Of a stretch of 64,000 nucleotides of DNA, positions 48,544 to 58,978 are shown piece after piece (the first letter of the stretch is position 1; each line of letters opens with the position of its first letter). The DNA lies in NCBI GenBank assembly GCA_002733715.2, contig NVWQ02000027.1:1-64000 (forward strand), given 5' to 3'. The position numbers and the translations under genes are program-made. Under the pieces are notes generated by a model, which saw nothing but the letters and a program-made list of their open reading frames with translations, made no database searches and had not been told where the DNA came from. The DNA comes from Methylophaga sp. Its GTDB lineage: Bacteria > Pseudomonadota > Gammaproteobacteria > Nitrosococcales > Methylophagaceae.

Positions 48544-50017
48544 TAAAATAATAAAACTACTACTTGTCGGCATGGTCATCTTGATGACGCTTGCCTTGGT
48601 CTTTATCTATAATGCAAGCCCATGGTTTTTGCTGGCTATTGTGGCTTCAGTTATTTTGCTCGTCATCAGCAAAACTGAAACAGATCTTAACGCATCGCCT
48701 ACTCTGATGAGCATTATGAAGATGCTGCATAATATTCGTAATGGTCAATTAGAATATCGCATAATATTAGTTGATAAGGACGATCCTTATTATAGTATTG
48801 CTTGGCAACTCAATAATGCTGCTGATCAAATTGAAGCGGTTATGCGTGAAGCACAGTCTTCCTTTATTGCTGCAAACTGGCAAGAATTCTATCGAAAACC
48901 ACTTTCTAAAGGTATTAGCGCTGGCTTTCATTCTCAATTTAAGAATGTTGCTATGTCGATTGATTCCATTGCTGATTCTTATTGGTCGCAACAAGAAGAT
49001 GAGATGTTTTCTAAACTAGGTAAACAAAAATCTGAACATTTATTGGAAAATATTGGCCACACTCAAAGAGATCTTGGCATTATTTCTAACGACATGGTGT
49101 CTGTAGCAGAGTTATCAAAAGAGTCTGCAGAAAGTGTGATTGAGAACCAAAAGACGGCCAATACCCTGCATGACCGCCTAAATATTATTGTTGAAAAATC
49201 AACTGCAATGCGATCAAGCTCTCATGAGCTTGCTGATAGCAGCGAACAAATTAAAAACATGGTATCGATGATTGTAGGTGTGGCAGAACAGACCAATTTA
49301 TTAGCACTCAATGCCGCGATTGAAGCTGCACGTGCCGGTGAGCATGGCCGAGGTTTTGCTGTAGTAGCTGATGAAGTTAAAAATTTAGCCGCAACAACTA
49401 AAGATGCCGCCGAGCAAATTGCCAAGATTATAGGTCGGTTCTCAACAGCAAGTAAAGCCATGTCAGAAGATACGGATACCATGGCGACACTTTCGGAAGA
49501 TTCCAAAGATCTTATTGATGAATTTAAAGTTAGTTTTGATCGCTTAGCGTCTAGCTCTCAAGACACCTATGAGATGGTGTCAAATACCAAAATAATCTGT
49601 AATACTGCACTGATTAAGGTTGACCATATCATTTATATGCAGCGTGCTTACTATGCTGTTGAAACAAATGCACCAACAGGTGAGGCAGGTCAAACTGTAA
49701 CGGTTAATCATCATGACTGTCGTTTCGGTAAATGGTATGATTCAGGGGATGGTCAAGAACAATATAGCCATTTGCCTACTTATGCTTCAATTATGGAGCC
49801 GCATAGCCAAGTTCATAGTAACGTGCATCAGGTAATCGATATATTAGGTCAAGACTGGAGCCAAAATAAAGGACTTCAACTCAAAATTGTTGAGCATTTA
49901 GCCCAATCAGAAAAAGCAAGCGCAGAGCTAATTTCGCTACTTGATACCCTTGCTGATGAGAAAAAACGCTTTGAATCGGTATCTGCTGATACTGTTGGTG
50001 AGATCGATTTGTTCTAG
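48536..50017 (+). CDS. Methyl-accepting chemotaxis protein with CZB domain
   Basis: A 493-residue chemoreceptor. Two N-terminal hydrophobic segments (about 4-45) are followed by a HAMP-like region rather than a large periplasmic domain, then the long signalling coiled coil, with the CheA/CheW-binding tip in [18 protein letters not shown] and [16 protein letters not shown] (about 250-285). The C-terminus carries a CZB zinc-binding domain: [16 protein letters not shown] (about 391) plus later His residues ([10 protein letters not shown]). CZB domains sense zinc or oxidants such as hypochlorous acid. I chose the ATG at 48536 because it starts with the membrane segment; an upstream ATG at 48518 adds six residues. 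Coupled to the PAS gene. Confidence 0.85.
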   Translation: MPNKIIKLLLVGMVILMTLALVFIYNASPWFLLAIVASVILLVISKTETDLNASPTLMSIMKMLHNIRNGQLEYRIILVDKDDPYYSIAWQLNNAADQIEAVMREAQSSFIAANWQEFYRKPLSKGISAGFHSQFKNVAMSIDSIADSYWSQQEDEMFSKLGKQKSEHLLENIGHTQRDLGIISNDMVSVAELSKESAESVIENQKTANTLHDRLNIIVEKSTAMRSSSHELADSSEQIKNMVSMIVGVAEQTNLLALNAAIEAARAGEHGRGFAVVADEVKNLAATTKDAAEQIAKIIGRFSTASKAMSEDTDTMATLSEDSKDLIDEFKVSFDRLASSSQDTYEMVSNTKIICNTALIKVDHIIYMQRAYYAVETNAPTGEAGQTVTVNHHDCRFGKWYDSGDGQEQYSHLPTYASIMEPHSQVHSNVHQVIDILGQDWSQNKGLQLKIVEHLAQSEKASAELISLLDTLADEKKRFESVSADTVGEIDLF

Positions 50018-50023
50018 ACTTTT

Positions 50024-50953
50024 TTACTGCGAGACGATCGCCTTGCCACCTTGTTTTTTAACTTGATAAAGTCTTTTATCAGCTGTTTCTATTATCGTGT
50101 GTATGCTATCAGTGATATCTTCATTCTTTATAGGTTGAAGACTGGCGACACCTAAACTCAGCGTCAGATAATCCGCCACCGTCGAATGAGCATGTGGTAT
50201 TTTATTCGCATCAAAGGCTTGCTGCACTAATTCCGCTACTATTCTTGCTGCGGCAAGATCTGTTTCAGGAAGAATAATGGCAAATTCTTCGCCGCCATAT
50301 CGTGCAACTAAATCACCTGGTCGCTTAATCACTGATTGTATTAATTGTGATACTGCTTTTAAGCAATCATCGCCTGCTTGATGACCATAGTTGTCATTAT
50401 AGGGTTTAAATTTATCTATATCTGCCAAAATAAGTGATATTGGTGTGTTGCTACGCATGCTACGTTTAAATTCTTTCAGCATTACTTCATCAAAATGGCG
50501 CCGATTTGCTAAGCCTGTCAAGCCATCTTTCATTGCCATTAATCTTAGCTTTTGGTTAGCTTTTTGCAAATCATGCCGCATATTAGCTATGCGTTGCATT
50601 GCATCTAATTTAGCATTTAAGACCACCGCATCAATCGGCTTGGTAAGATAATCATCACCGCCTGCTTTAATACCGCGGGCAATATCATCTGAATCTGTCA
50701 TTGCAGACAAAAAGATTATGGGCACCCAGTCATTATCTTGTTCACTTAATGCACGAATTTCTTTCGCCGCTTCAATACCATCTTTAATCGGCATAATAAC
50801 GTCTAACAAAACTAAGTCAGGCTCAGTGATGCTAAATTGTTCCACAGCTTGTTGGCCGTTATCCACCGCAATCACCTGATGACCCGCGTCTTCAATATAA
50901 GACTTGATCACTATTCGACTTGAACGAGAATCTTCTGCAATAAGGACTTTCAT
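50024..50953 (-). CDS. REC-GGDEF diguanylate cyclase (PleD/WspR-like)
   Basis: A 309-residue response regulator. The receiver has Asp8 and phospho-acceptor Asp51, Lys105 and a Thr in SAMTDSDD. The GGDEF domain has ADIDKFKPYNDNYGH and GGEEF at 220-224, with the inhibitory RxxD site at 211-214 (RPGD), exactly five residues before the signature, so the enzyme should be active and subject to product inhibition. It makes c-di-GMP on phosphorylation. Its likely partners include the PilZ protein at 9180 and the type IV pilus genes. It converges with the chemoreceptor gene over 6 bp. Confidence 0.93.
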   Translation of the reverse strand: MKVLIAEDSRSSRIVIKSYIEDAGHQVIAVDNGQQAVEQFSITEPDLVLLDVIMPIKDGIEAAKEIRALSEQDNDWVPIIFLSAMTDSDDIARGIKAGGDDYLTKPIDAVVLNAKLDAMQRIANMRHDLQKANQKLRLMAMKDGLTGLANRRHFDEVMLKEFKRSMRSNTPISLILADIDKFKPYNDNYGHQAGDDCLKAVSQLIQSVIKRPGDLVARYGGEEFAIILPETDLAAARIVAELVQQAFDANKIPHAHSTVADYLTLSLGVASLQPIKNEDITDSIHTIIETADKRLYQVKKQGGKAIVSQ

Positions 50954-51017
50954 ATTTTATATTTGTACACTAATGTCATAGCACGAAGTCTACTTGTTTC
51001 GTAAGCTGAAAACATGA

Positions 51018-51911
51018 CTATTTCCTTTTTTTTGCCCGTGGGTGTGAACTGTCATACACTTTCGCCAACTGCTGAAAATCAACATGGGTATAGATCTGTG
51101 TGGTGGATATATCGGCATGGCCTAGTAATTCTTGAACTGCACGTAAATCGCCGCTAGCTTCCAACATATGTGAAGCAAAAGCATGACGTAAACGATGTGG
51201 GTGAACACGATCTGAAATACCTTGTTTTTTACCCCAATAGTTTAATCGTTGTTGAATAGAGCGTGTCCCTAATCGCCGGCCTTGCTTGCCCACAAATAAC
51301 GCTGCCTGTTCAAATGAAGCCCACTGTGTCCTTTTTTCTAACCAATCGTTTAATGCCAAAATGGCTTGCTTGCCAACGGGTATTACACGGCTTTTATTAC
51401 CTTTACCGGTGACATATACAAGCTGATCGCCAAAATCAACATCACGTATATCCAAATCAGCTAATTCGGCCAAACGTAAACCTGATGAATAAAACAGCTC
51501 CATAATGGCGCGATCTCGACAAGCAATAACGCTGTCTATAGCTGAAATATCTAACAAACCATTCATTTGATCAACATCTAATGTGGAGGGTAAGCGTTTT
51601 TTTGATTTAGGCGCTTGTACCGCTTGGGCAGGGTTTAAATCTGCTAGGCCTTCCCGAATTAAATAACGGTATAAGCTCCGTATTGCTGACAATGCACGTT
51701 GAATTGTTCTCCCTGACAAACCTTGCTGATGAAGTTGTGCTATGAATTGCCGGATATGACTACTTTTTAATGTCGTCCACGTTACTAAATCGTGCTGTTC
51801 ACAAAAGGCTAATAATCGTTTTAAGTCGCGCTGATAATTTGTCACCGTATGCGGTGACATGCGTTTTTCTTGCGCTAAATAGTGCAAGAATGAAGTGATG
51901 TCATTAACCAT
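51018..51911 (-). CDS. xerC: Site-specific tyrosine recombinase XerC
   Basis: A 297-residue recombinase that, with XerD, resolves chromosome dimers at dif. The N-terminal SAM-like core-binding domain is followed by the catalytic residues: Arg in SSGLRLAELADL (about 148), Lys in GKGNKSRVIP (about 172), His-x-x-Arg in HPHRLRHAFASH (about 239), His in LGHADIST (about 263) and the nucleophile Tyr in TQIYTHV. It overlaps the DUF484 gene by 8 nt. Confidence 0.95.
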   Translation of the reverse strand: MVNDITSFLHYLAQEKRMSPHTVTNYQRDLKRLLAFCEQHDLVTWTTLKSSHIRQFIAQLHQQGLSGRTIQRALSAIRSLYRYLIREGLADLNPAQAVQAPKSKKRLPSTLDVDQMNGLLDISAIDSVIACRDRAIMELFYSSGLRLAELADLDIRDVDFGDQLVYVTGKGNKSRVIPVGKQAILALNDWLEKRTQWASFEQAALFVGKQGRRLGTRSIQQRLNYWGKKQGISDRVHPHRLRHAFASHMLEASGDLRAVQELLGHADISTTQIYTHVDFQQLAKVYDSSHPRAKKRK

Positions 51912-52596
51912 ATGGCCGTAATAAGCGCATTGTAACCTCGCCCAAGAAACTCAAATAATCTGTTGCCATATCAGCATGAAAACGGTCTTCATCATAACTG
52001 GCAATGGCTAATATCCCCGCGCAAGGTTCATGACCTAATGGCAAGCAGGCAACTGATTGCACCTTATCTGCCTTCTGGGGAAATAATAATTCATTTTGGG
52101 CTTTAGTTAAGCGGCCACACACCGGTTGTTGTTTTGATAATAATTTATCAAATATGCGTAAATCTTCAGCGTCAGCATGTTGTTGAACAATATTCTCATC
52201 TGTTTCGGGTAGTGCCGGCGGTGTGTCGCCTGCATAAAACCATCTTAATGCCACTTCATCAGCATTAAATTCTTGTTTTAATTCGGTCATCAACATCGGC
52301 AATAAAGCCCCGAAAGACGGCGCATCCATCAAGCGCAAACAAAGCTGATGAATGCGTGCCTGCAAAGCCGTATTTTGACGAGCATTATCAATAAGCATGC
52401 TTAATTGCTCATGTAACTGCTGATTTTTTCCTTTTAGGCGTTCTAATTGTCGCTGAACCAGTGAAATGGTTCCTTCTGGCGGTTGTGCTAGTTGCAATGA
52501 ATCCAGAGCATCAGGATGATCCAAGAAAAAATCTACATGCTCCTCTAAATAATCCTTTATCTGCTGTGTCGTTATTGATTGTTTATCATCGTCCAC
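51904..52596 (-). CDS. DUF484 family protein
   Basis: A 230-residue GAF-like protein of the DUF484 family. The N-terminal [19 protein letters not shown] motif (about 15-33) and a coiled segment around [19 protein letters not shown] precede the GAF-like C-terminal. Function unknown, but the gene is conserved between dapF and xerC in gammaproteobacteria, as here. Its start lies 25 nt inside the 3' end of dapF. Confidence 0.92.
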   Translation of the reverse strand: MDDDKQSITTQQIKDYLEEHVDFFLDHPDALDSLQLAQPPEGTISLVQRQLERLKGKNQQLHEQLSMLIDNARQNTALQARIHQLCLRLMDAPSFGALLPMLMTELKQEFNADEVALRWFYAGDTPPALPETDENIVQQHADAEDLRIFDKLLSKQQPVCGRLTKAQNELLFPQKADKVQSVACLPLGHEPCAGILAIASYDEDRFHADMATDYLSFLGEVTMRLLRPYG

Positions 52597-53420
52597 GCGA
52601 TTTCTCCGTCAAATACTTGTGTTGCTGGCCCTGTCATTTGCACAGAAGCCTCTTCATCCGGCCAAGCAATGGTTAATTGTCCGCCGAGCAATGATACCGT
52701 CACTTCTCGCGCCAATAGCCCCTGCTGAATTCCACTCACTACTGCGGCACATGCTCCCGTACCACAAGCCTGTGTTTCACCCACGCCACGTTCAAAAACA
52801 CGTAATTTAATCTCATTAGGGCTAAGGATCTGCATAAAACCAACATTGACACGTTCAGGGAAATCTTTGTGACCTTCAATCATCGGACCTAATATTGCCA
52901 CATCGGCGGTATCAATATTATCAACAAGCATTACCGCATGAGGATTGCCAATTGAAACGGCGCTGACTTCTATGCGCTGAGTATTCGGCAAATCTAAAAA
53001 ATAATTTACCGCTTGTTGTTTGGCAAGAAAAGGAATGTCATTTGGTTCAAAATGTGGTTTCCCCATGTCAACACGAATATCGCCTTGCTCTTGTATACTC
53101 GGATAAATGACACCAGAATTTGTTTCAACGGCTATCGTTGTTTTATCCGTTAAACCTTTATCATGAACAAATTGAGCAAAACAACGTACTCCGTTACCGC
53201 ATTGCGCCACTTCACCACCGTCAGCATTAAAAATACGATATTTAAAATCGACACCACTTTTCACTGGCTTTTCCACCAATAATAATTGATCACAGCCAAT
53301 ACCAAAATGCCGATCCGCTAAAAACCGAATCTGACTAGCCGTTAGATTGACAGACTGATTAATGGCATCAATAACAATAAAGTCATTACCCAAGCCATGC
53401 ATTTTGCTAAATTTCAACAT
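52572..53420 (-). CDS. dapF: Diaminopimelate epimerase
   Basis: A 282-residue PLP-independent epimerase that converts L,L- to meso-diaminopimelate for lysine and peptidoglycan. The two catalytic Cys lie in [10 protein letters not shown] (about 74) and [11 protein letters not shown] (about 221). Start [15 protein letters not shown] is typical. The length is close to the E. coli enzyme (274). Part of the lptM-lysA-dapF-DUF484-xerC operon. Confidence 0.96.
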   Translation of the reverse strand: MLKFSKMHGLGNDFIVIDAINQSVNLTASQIRFLADRHFGIGCDQLLLVEKPVKSGVDFKYRIFNADGGEVAQCGNGVRCFAQFVHDKGLTDKTTIAVETNSGVIYPSIQEQGDIRVDMGKPHFEPNDIPFLAKQQAVNYFLDLPNTQRIEVSAVSIGNPHAVMLVDNIDTADVAILGPMIEGHKDFPERVNVGFMQILSPNEIKLRVFERGVGETQACGTGACAAVVSGIQQGLLAREVTVSLLGGQLTIAWPDEEASVQMTGPATQVFDGEIAWTMINNQ

Positions 53421-53454
53421 TGCAGAAGAATTATTGCATTAATAGATGTGTCCA

Positions 53455-54705
53455 TTATTCTGGAAGAACCTGCTCGCCAGCATACAACGATTCGATTGTT
53501 TCTCTTTGCCGGATCACATGCATTTGCTCACCATCTACCATTATTTCAGCAACACGTGGCCGCGAGTTGTAATTTGAACTCATCGTAAAACCATAGGCAC
53601 CCGCACTACGAATCGCTAGCAAATCGCCCTGCTTAATGGCCAGTGTTCTATCTTTTCCTAGAAAATCACCTGTTTCACAAATAGGGCCGACAATATCATA
53701 TTGCTGTGCCTCAATCGTATCGTCAATAACGACCGACTGAATCATCTGCCAAGATTGATATAATGCCGGTCGTAATAAATCATTCATTGCCGCATCCACA
53801 ATTGCAAACTGTTTATCGTCTGTTGGCTTTATATATTCTACTTTTGTCACCAAAATGCCCGCGTTGCCTGCAATCGCTCGACCTGGTTCTAATAACACTT
53901 CCAAATCACGCCCTACTAATAATTCACGCAGAGCCATTGCATATTCTGTTGGACTGGGTGGCGTTTCATCTTGATAAGTAATACCTAAACCGCCGCCCAC
54001 ATCTAAGTGTGTCAGTTTAATTCCTTGCTCGGCTAATTTATCAATCAATATCAATACACGTTTTAACGCATCAACAAAGGGGGTGACCGTTGTTAACTGC
54101 GATCCAATATGGCAATCAATTCCTACTAGATTTAAATGCGGTAGTTGTGCTGCTTTTTGATATACCGCTTCAGCATGCTCAATGGCAATACCAAACTTGT
54201 TTTCTTTTAGCCCCGTTGAAATGTACGGATGTGTTTGTGCATCAACATCAGGATTTACCCGAATTGAAACCGGAGCGTGCATTCCGAGTTCACCCGCAAT
54301 CGTATTGATTCGTTCTAATTCAGCAACAGACTCAACATTAAAACAGCGTACCCCTTGCTCTAATGCGTAATTAATTTCCGCAACTGTTTTGCCTACTCCA
54401 GAAAAAACCGTTCGGCCAGCTTTGCCGCCCGCAGCCAAAACACGCGCTAATTCGCCTGCAGACACAATATCGAATCCAGAACCTAGTCTTGCCAAAACAT
54501 TCAATACGGCTAAGTTAGAATTTGCCTTTACGGCATAACAAACACAATGCGCCATTCCTTCAAAAGCATCATCAAAAGCTCGCCAATGACGCTCTAATGT
54601 AGCGCGAGAGTATATATATAGTGGCGTGCCAAATTTACTCGCAATCGACGATACTGCAAGCTCCTCAGCAAATAAGTTGTTGTCTTTATATTCAAAATAA
54701 TCCAT
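53455..54705 (-). CDS. lysA: Diaminopimelate decarboxylase
   Basis: A 416-residue fold-III PLP enzyme that makes L-lysine from meso-diaminopimelate. The PLP Lys lies in CYAVKANSNLAVL (about 59), the phosphate-binding region in LDVGGGLGITYQ (about 230), EPGRAIAGNAG (about 285), and the active-site Cys in PICETGDFLGKDR (about 345). A Tyr in SAGAYGFTMSSNYN completes the site. It follows lptM after 7 nt. Confidence 0.96.
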   Translation of the reverse strand: MDYFEYKDNNLFAEELAVSSIASKFGTPLYIYSRATLERHWRAFDDAFEGMAHCVCYAVKANSNLAVLNVLARLGSGFDIVSAGELARVLAAGGKAGRTVFSGVGKTVAEINYALEQGVRCFNVESVAELERINTIAGELGMHAPVSIRVNPDVDAQTHPYISTGLKENKFGIAIEHAEAVYQKAAQLPHLNLVGIDCHIGSQLTTVTPFVDALKRVLILIDKLAEQGIKLTHLDVGGGLGITYQDETPPSPTEYAMALRELLVGRDLEVLLEPGRAIAGNAGILVTKVEYIKPTDDKQFAIVDAAMNDLLRPALYQSWQMIQSVVIDDTIEAQQYDIVGPICETGDFLGKDRTLAIKQGDLLAIRSAGAYGFTMSSNYNSRPRVAEIMVDGEQMHVIRQRETIESLYAGEQVLPE

Positions 54706-54712
54706 ATCGTCT

Positions 54713-54841
54713 CTAACCTAACCAATTAACCAAGGCATTTCCTTCAGGCAAATAAAGATCACCTTTTTGACCACAGGCTGTCGTTAATAACACAAGACAA
54801 ACTACAGTGGCTACTCGCTTCCAAGTAGTGATTTTGTTCAT
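54713..54841 (-). CDS. lptM: LPS translocon maturation lipoprotein LptM (YifL)
   Basis: A 42-residue lipoprotein too short for automatic ORF tracks. The N-terminal Lys and Arg are followed by a hydrophobic run and the lipobox LLTTACGQKGDLYLPEG, in which the Cys at 23 would be lipidated; CGQKGDLYLP matches the LptM signature CGQKGPLYLP. LptM helps mature the LptD disulfide bonds in the outer membrane. The gene lies 7 nt before lysA, its usual place in gammaproteobacteria. The 276 nt upstream to pilB hold no gene. Confidence 0.9.
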   Translation of the reverse strand: MNKITTWKRVATVVCLVLLTTACGQKGDLYLPEGNALVNWLG

Positions 54842-55117
54842 TATTTCTATCCTACGTCCGATAATGATTGTAAGTATATACGGGAATAGGGATTACCGTC
54901 TCAACTTACACACTAGAATTTATCTGACAACTTGCATAGTATTGTTGTTTTGAGATAAAGATGACCGCATTCATAATAGTATATGGATAATGATAATTAA
55001 CATTAATAATCAGGTTTAACTATTGGTTTTTGCCAACTATACAACGAAAACAATCATCTTTTAGTGGTAAGCTAACAATTGAACAGATAAATATATTTTT
55101 AGAGTCGTACTACACAC

Positions 55118-56833
55118 ATGGAAACAACTGAAACACCAACACGATTGAACGGTTTAGCTAGACGCCTCGTTAACGATAATCTGTTAAATGAAGACGATGC
55201 TTTAGCGGCACAACACGATGCAAAAGAAGCAAAACAAACCTTTGTAAGTTTTTTAGTTAAAAATGAGCTCGTAGCTAGCCCAGAAATTGCACTCGCTGCA
55301 TCGCAAGAGTTTGGCGTTCCTCTTTTTGACCTTCGCACGATGAGCATGGAGGCCATCCCGACAGGGCTCATCAAAGAAGCGTTAATTAATGAACATAATG
55401 CTTTGCCTCTCTTTCAACGTGGATCTAGACTTTATGTTGCCGTGTCAGATCCGACCAATTTGCAAGCCATGGATGTGTTTCAATTTAACTCTAGTTTTAA
55501 TACTTTTCCTGTGCTTGTCGAAGAACATTTATTAGCATCCACAATTGAACGCTCTTTAAATGCCGATGACGCAGAAGATTTTGATGATTTCGGTGATGCC
55601 GACTTAGATGACCTTGATATTGGTCAAGATGAAATTGAGCAAAAGGACGATGCCGCATCTGGGGCTAATGAGACACCTATTGTCCGTTTTGTGAATGGTA
55701 TTTTAACTACAGCCATCAAGTCTGGGGCTTCTGATATTCACTTTGAGCCTTATGAAAAGAAATTTCGTGTGCGTACCCGTATTGATGGCATATTGCATGA
55801 AATAAAATCAGCGCCTATTAACCTTGCCGGGCGAATTGCCGCCCGCCTAAAAGTATTGTCTCGCTTAAACATTGCTGAAAGGCGTGTTCCCCAAGATGGT
55901 CGAATGCGACTAAAACTATCTAAAACAAAAACCATTGATTTTCGAGTGAATACTTGTCCAACCTTATTTGGCGAGAAAATAGTATTACGTATTTTAGACC
56001 CCACCAGCGCACAATTAGGGATTGATGCATTAGGCTATGAAGAAGACCAGAAAAAGATTTTCATGGAAACAATGCATAAACCTTATGGAATGATCTTAGT
56101 TACCGGCCCCACCGGTAGTGGTAAAACGGTATCACTCTATACCGCACTTAATATTCTAAATACCGAAGATAGAAATATATCTACTGCGGAAGATCCGGCT
56201 GAAATTAGTTTGGCAGGGATTAACCAAGTTAATGTAAACCCTGGTGTAGGTCTCACTTTTTCTGACGCTTTGCGCGCATTTTTACGGCAAGATCCAGATA
56301 TCATTATGGTAGGTGAAATCAGGGATCTAGAAACGGCTGAAATTTCCATTAAAGCAGCGCAAACAGGGCATATGGTATTATCAACACTACATACTAATGA
56401 CGCACCGCAAACATTAACTCGCTTAGCCAATATGGGAGTGCCGACTTTTAATATTGCATCCGCAGTATCATTAATTATTGCACAACGTCTTGCACGGCGG
56501 TTGTGTAGCGCCTGTAAAGCACCTGATAATCTTCCGCCCGAAACGCTTTTAGATGAAGGCTTCACCCAAGAACAAATTGACGAAGGGGTAACAGTCTATA
56601 AACCAGTTGGTTGTGATAAATGTACTAATGGCTATAAAGGTCGTGTTGGTATTTATCAGGTGATGCCGATATCTGATGCAATGGCAAGAATCATAATGGA
56701 AGGTGGCAATGCAATTCAACTTGCCGATCAGGCTGAAAAAGAAGGTATTGATGATTTGCCCAAATCAGGTCTTAAAAAAATAGCGGCTGGTTTAACTAGT
56801 CTCGAAGAAATCAATCGCGTAATTAAGGAGTAA
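55118..56833 (+). CDS. pilB: Type IV-A pilus extension ATPase PilB
   Basis: A 571-residue secretion ATPase that powers pilus extension. An N-terminal MshEN-type region (about 1-150, which binds c-di-GMP in relatives) is followed by the N2 domain and the ATPase core: the Walker A GPTGSGKTV (about 329), Asp box, Walker B MVGEIRDLETAEI (about 393), His box, and the zinc-binding CSACKAP...CDKCTNGYKGR. The order pilB-pilC-pilD is canonical; no pilA is upstream in the window. Confidence 0.95.
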   Translation: METTETPTRLNGLARRLVNDNLLNEDDALAAQHDAKEAKQTFVSFLVKNELVASPEIALAASQEFGVPLFDLRTMSMEAIPTGLIKEALINEHNALPLFQRGSRLYVAVSDPTNLQAMDVFQFNSSFNTFPVLVEEHLLASTIERSLNADDAEDFDDFGDADLDDLDIGQDEIEQKDDAASGANETPIVRFVNGILTTAIKSGASDIHFEPYEKKFRVRTRIDGILHEIKSAPINLAGRIAARLKVLSRLNIAERRVPQDGRMRLKLSKTKTIDFRVNTCPTLFGEKIVLRILDPTSAQLGIDALGYEEDQKKIFMETMHKPYGMILVTGPTGSGKTVSLYTALNILNTEDRNISTAEDPAEISLAGINQVNVNPGVGLTFSDALRAFLRQDPDIIMVGEIRDLETAEISIKAAQTGHMVLSTLHTNDAPQTLTRLANMGVPTFNIASAVSLIIAQRLARRLCSACKAPDNLPPETLLDEGFTQEQIDEGVTVYKPVGCDKCTNGYKGRVGIYQVMPISDAMARIIMEGGNAIQLADQAEKEGIDDLPKSGLKKIAAGLTSLEEINRVIKE

Positions 56834-56836
56834 CTC

Positions 56837-58087
56837 GTGGCTCAAGCTATCGTTCGAAAGAAAAAGAAAATCAAGGTTAAGGTTGACCCCATTTTTACTT
56901 GGCAAGGTACTAATAAACAAGGCCGAAAAATTAAAGGTGAGCACTCCGCGCCTAATCTTAATGCCGCAAAAGCAATCTTGCGCCGCCAGGGCATTACACC
57001 CATCAAAGTTAAGAAAAAATCTAAAGATTTGTTTGCTCCCCGCAAACCTGCCATTAAACCTTCCGATATTGCAATATTCAGCCGTATGTTAGCGACTATG
57101 ATGTCTTCTGGTGTTCCCCTTATGCAATCAATGGAAATTATTGGTGAAGGCCATGAAAATGCCAGCATGCAAGAGATGATTCTTGCCATTAAATCTGATG
57201 TGGAGTCAGGAACCAGTCTTGCCGAATCATTGGGTAAATTCCCGCTGCATTTTGATGATTTATTTGTCAGTTTGGTGCATGCCGGTGAGCAATCAGGTAC
57301 GCTGGAAACATTGCTGCATGAAATTGCAATCTACAAAGAAAAAACAGAAGCACTAAAATCAAAAATTAAAAAGGCCTTAGTTTATCCCATCGCCATTATG
57401 GTGGTTGCCTTCGTAGTGACAGCCATTTTAATGATTTTTGTAATCCCTCAGTTTGAAGTGTTATTTGCAAGCTTTGGGGCTGACTTGCCCGGATTAACTA
57501 AATTCGTTATTAGTGTTTCTATCTTCTTCCAAAACTGGTGGTGGTTAATTTTCGGCAGCATTATTGGTGCTGTTTTTGCCCTAAAAGAAAGTATTCGACG
57601 CTCAACCAAAGTCGCTCACTTCTTTGATCGTATGCTATTAAAGGTCCCAGTTATTGGCATAATCATGACAAAAGGGGCTATTGCTCGTTTTGCTCGTACA
57701 TTTTCGACTATGTTCAAAGCAGGTGTGCCCATGGTTGAAGCAATGGTTTCTGTTGCTGGCGCCACCGGTAATATTGTGTATAAAGAAGCAACAATGAGTA
57801 TGCGGGAAGATGTATCAGCAGGTACTCAGCTCAATGCCGCCATGGTTGTGCATAAAGATTTATTTCCTAATATGGTTATTCAAATGGTCGCCATTGGTGA
57901 AGAATCAGGTGCCTTAGATAACATGTTGGCTAAAGTAGCGGACTTTTTTGAGGCCGAAGTCGATGATGCTGTAGATAATATGACAGCACTAATGGAACCC
58001 ATGATTATGTCCTTTTTGGGGGTGGTAATCGGTACACTTGTTATTGCTATGTATCTACCTATCTTTAAATTGGGCGCAGTTGTTTAA
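56837..58087 (+). CDS. pilC: Type IV pilus inner-membrane platform protein PilC
   Basis: A 416-residue T2SSF-type platform with two homologous domains (residues about 75-200 and 280-400), each with a helical bundle and membrane segments. FSRMLATMMSSGVPLMQSME opens the first and FARTFSTMFKAGVPMVEAM the second. The basic N-terminus IVRKKKKIKVK is unusual but conserved in place. It starts 3 nt after pilB and pilD follows after 21 nt. Confidence 0.94.
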   Translation: MAQAIVRKKKKIKVKVDPIFTWQGTNKQGRKIKGEHSAPNLNAAKAILRRQGITPIKVKKKSKDLFAPRKPAIKPSDIAIFSRMLATMMSSGVPLMQSMEIIGEGHENASMQEMILAIKSDVESGTSLAESLGKFPLHFDDLFVSLVHAGEQSGTLETLLHEIAIYKEKTEALKSKIKKALVYPIAIMVVAFVVTAILMIFVIPQFEVLFASFGADLPGLTKFVISVSIFFQNWWWLIFGSIIGAVFALKESIRRSTKVAHFFDRMLLKVPVIGIIMTKGAIARFARTFSTMFKAGVPMVEAMVSVAGATGNIVYKEATMSMREDVSAGTQLNAAMVVHKDLFPNMVIQMVAIGEESGALDNMLAKVADFFEAEVDDAVDNMTALMEPMIMSFLGVVIGTLVIAMYLPIFKLGAVV

Positions 58088-58108
58088 CAACATTAAGAGT
58101 GAACTGTA

Positions 58109-58972
58109 ATGGCTATCGTTGAAATACTGCAAGCATCGCCTGCATTATTTATTACCGTTATTACAATTTTAGGATTGCTAATCGGTAGCTTCCTAAATGT
58201 AGTTATTTACCGCCTGCCAGTAATGATGCAACAAGAATGGCAGCAGCAATGTGATGAACTAAGTGGCAAAGAGCTTGAACCCACTGAAGCCTTTTCACTC
58301 AGCCAGCCTCGTTCACGCTGTCCGAAATGTAATCATGAAATAACAGCTTTAGAAAATATTCCCGTACTAAGTTATCTTGCATTGGGCGGAAAATGTAGCC
58401 AATGCAAGACAGCTATTTCCGCTCGTTATCCGCTCATAGAAGCTTTTACAGGATTATTGTCAGGTCTTATTGCATGGCAGTTTGGTTTTGACTGGAGTTG
58501 CTTTGGCGCTTTATTGCTCACTTGGTCACTTATTTCTCTCAGCTTTATTGATATTGACCATCAGTTACTACCTGACAGCATCACCCTCCCCCTTATGTGG
58601 CTAGGTATTATTTTCAGCTTCTTTACTGTTTATACCGATCTTCATTCAAGCATCATCGGTGCCATTGCAGGTTACTTATCTCTTTGGCTTGTGTATCAAG
58701 GTTTCAAGCTAGTCACTGGCAAAGAGGGTATGGGCTACGGCGATTTTAAATTATTAGCCGCATTGGGGGCTTGGCTTGGCTGGTCACTGCTACCCACCAT
58801 TGTATTACTGTCTTCTCTGGTCGGCGCGATTATTGGTATTTCACTTATTGTTTTTCGACAACATCAGCGTGATATTCCAATTCCTTTTGGTCCATACCTT
58901 GCTGCCGCAGGCTGGATAGCGTTAATGTGGGGACACCAAATTAATATACTTTATATTAATTGGATGGGATAA
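58109..58972 (+). CDS. pilD: Prepilin peptidase/N-methyltransferase PilD
   Basis: A 287-residue inner-membrane enzyme that cleaves and N-methylates prepilins. The cytoplasmic zinc site is CPKCNHEI and CSQCKTAI near residue 72. Catalytic Asp residues lie in SFIDIDHQLLPD (about 149) and GMGYGDFKLLAALG (about 208). About eight hydrophobic segments. The classic pilB-pilC-pilD-coaE order. Confidence 0.94.
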   Translation: MAIVEILQASPALFITVITILGLLIGSFLNVVIYRLPVMMQQEWQQQCDELSGKELEPTEAFSLSQPRSRCPKCNHEITALENIPVLSYLALGGKCSQCKTAISARYPLIEAFTGLLSGLIAWQFGFDWSCFGALLLTWSLISLSFIDIDHQLLPDSITLPLMWLGIIFSFFTVYTDLHSSIIGAIAGYLSLWLVYQGFKLVTGKEGMGYGDFKLLAALGAWLGWSLLPTIVLLSSLVGAIIGISLIVFRQHQRDIPIPFGPYLAAAGWIALMWGHQINILYINWMG

Positions 58973-58978
58973 ACAATA

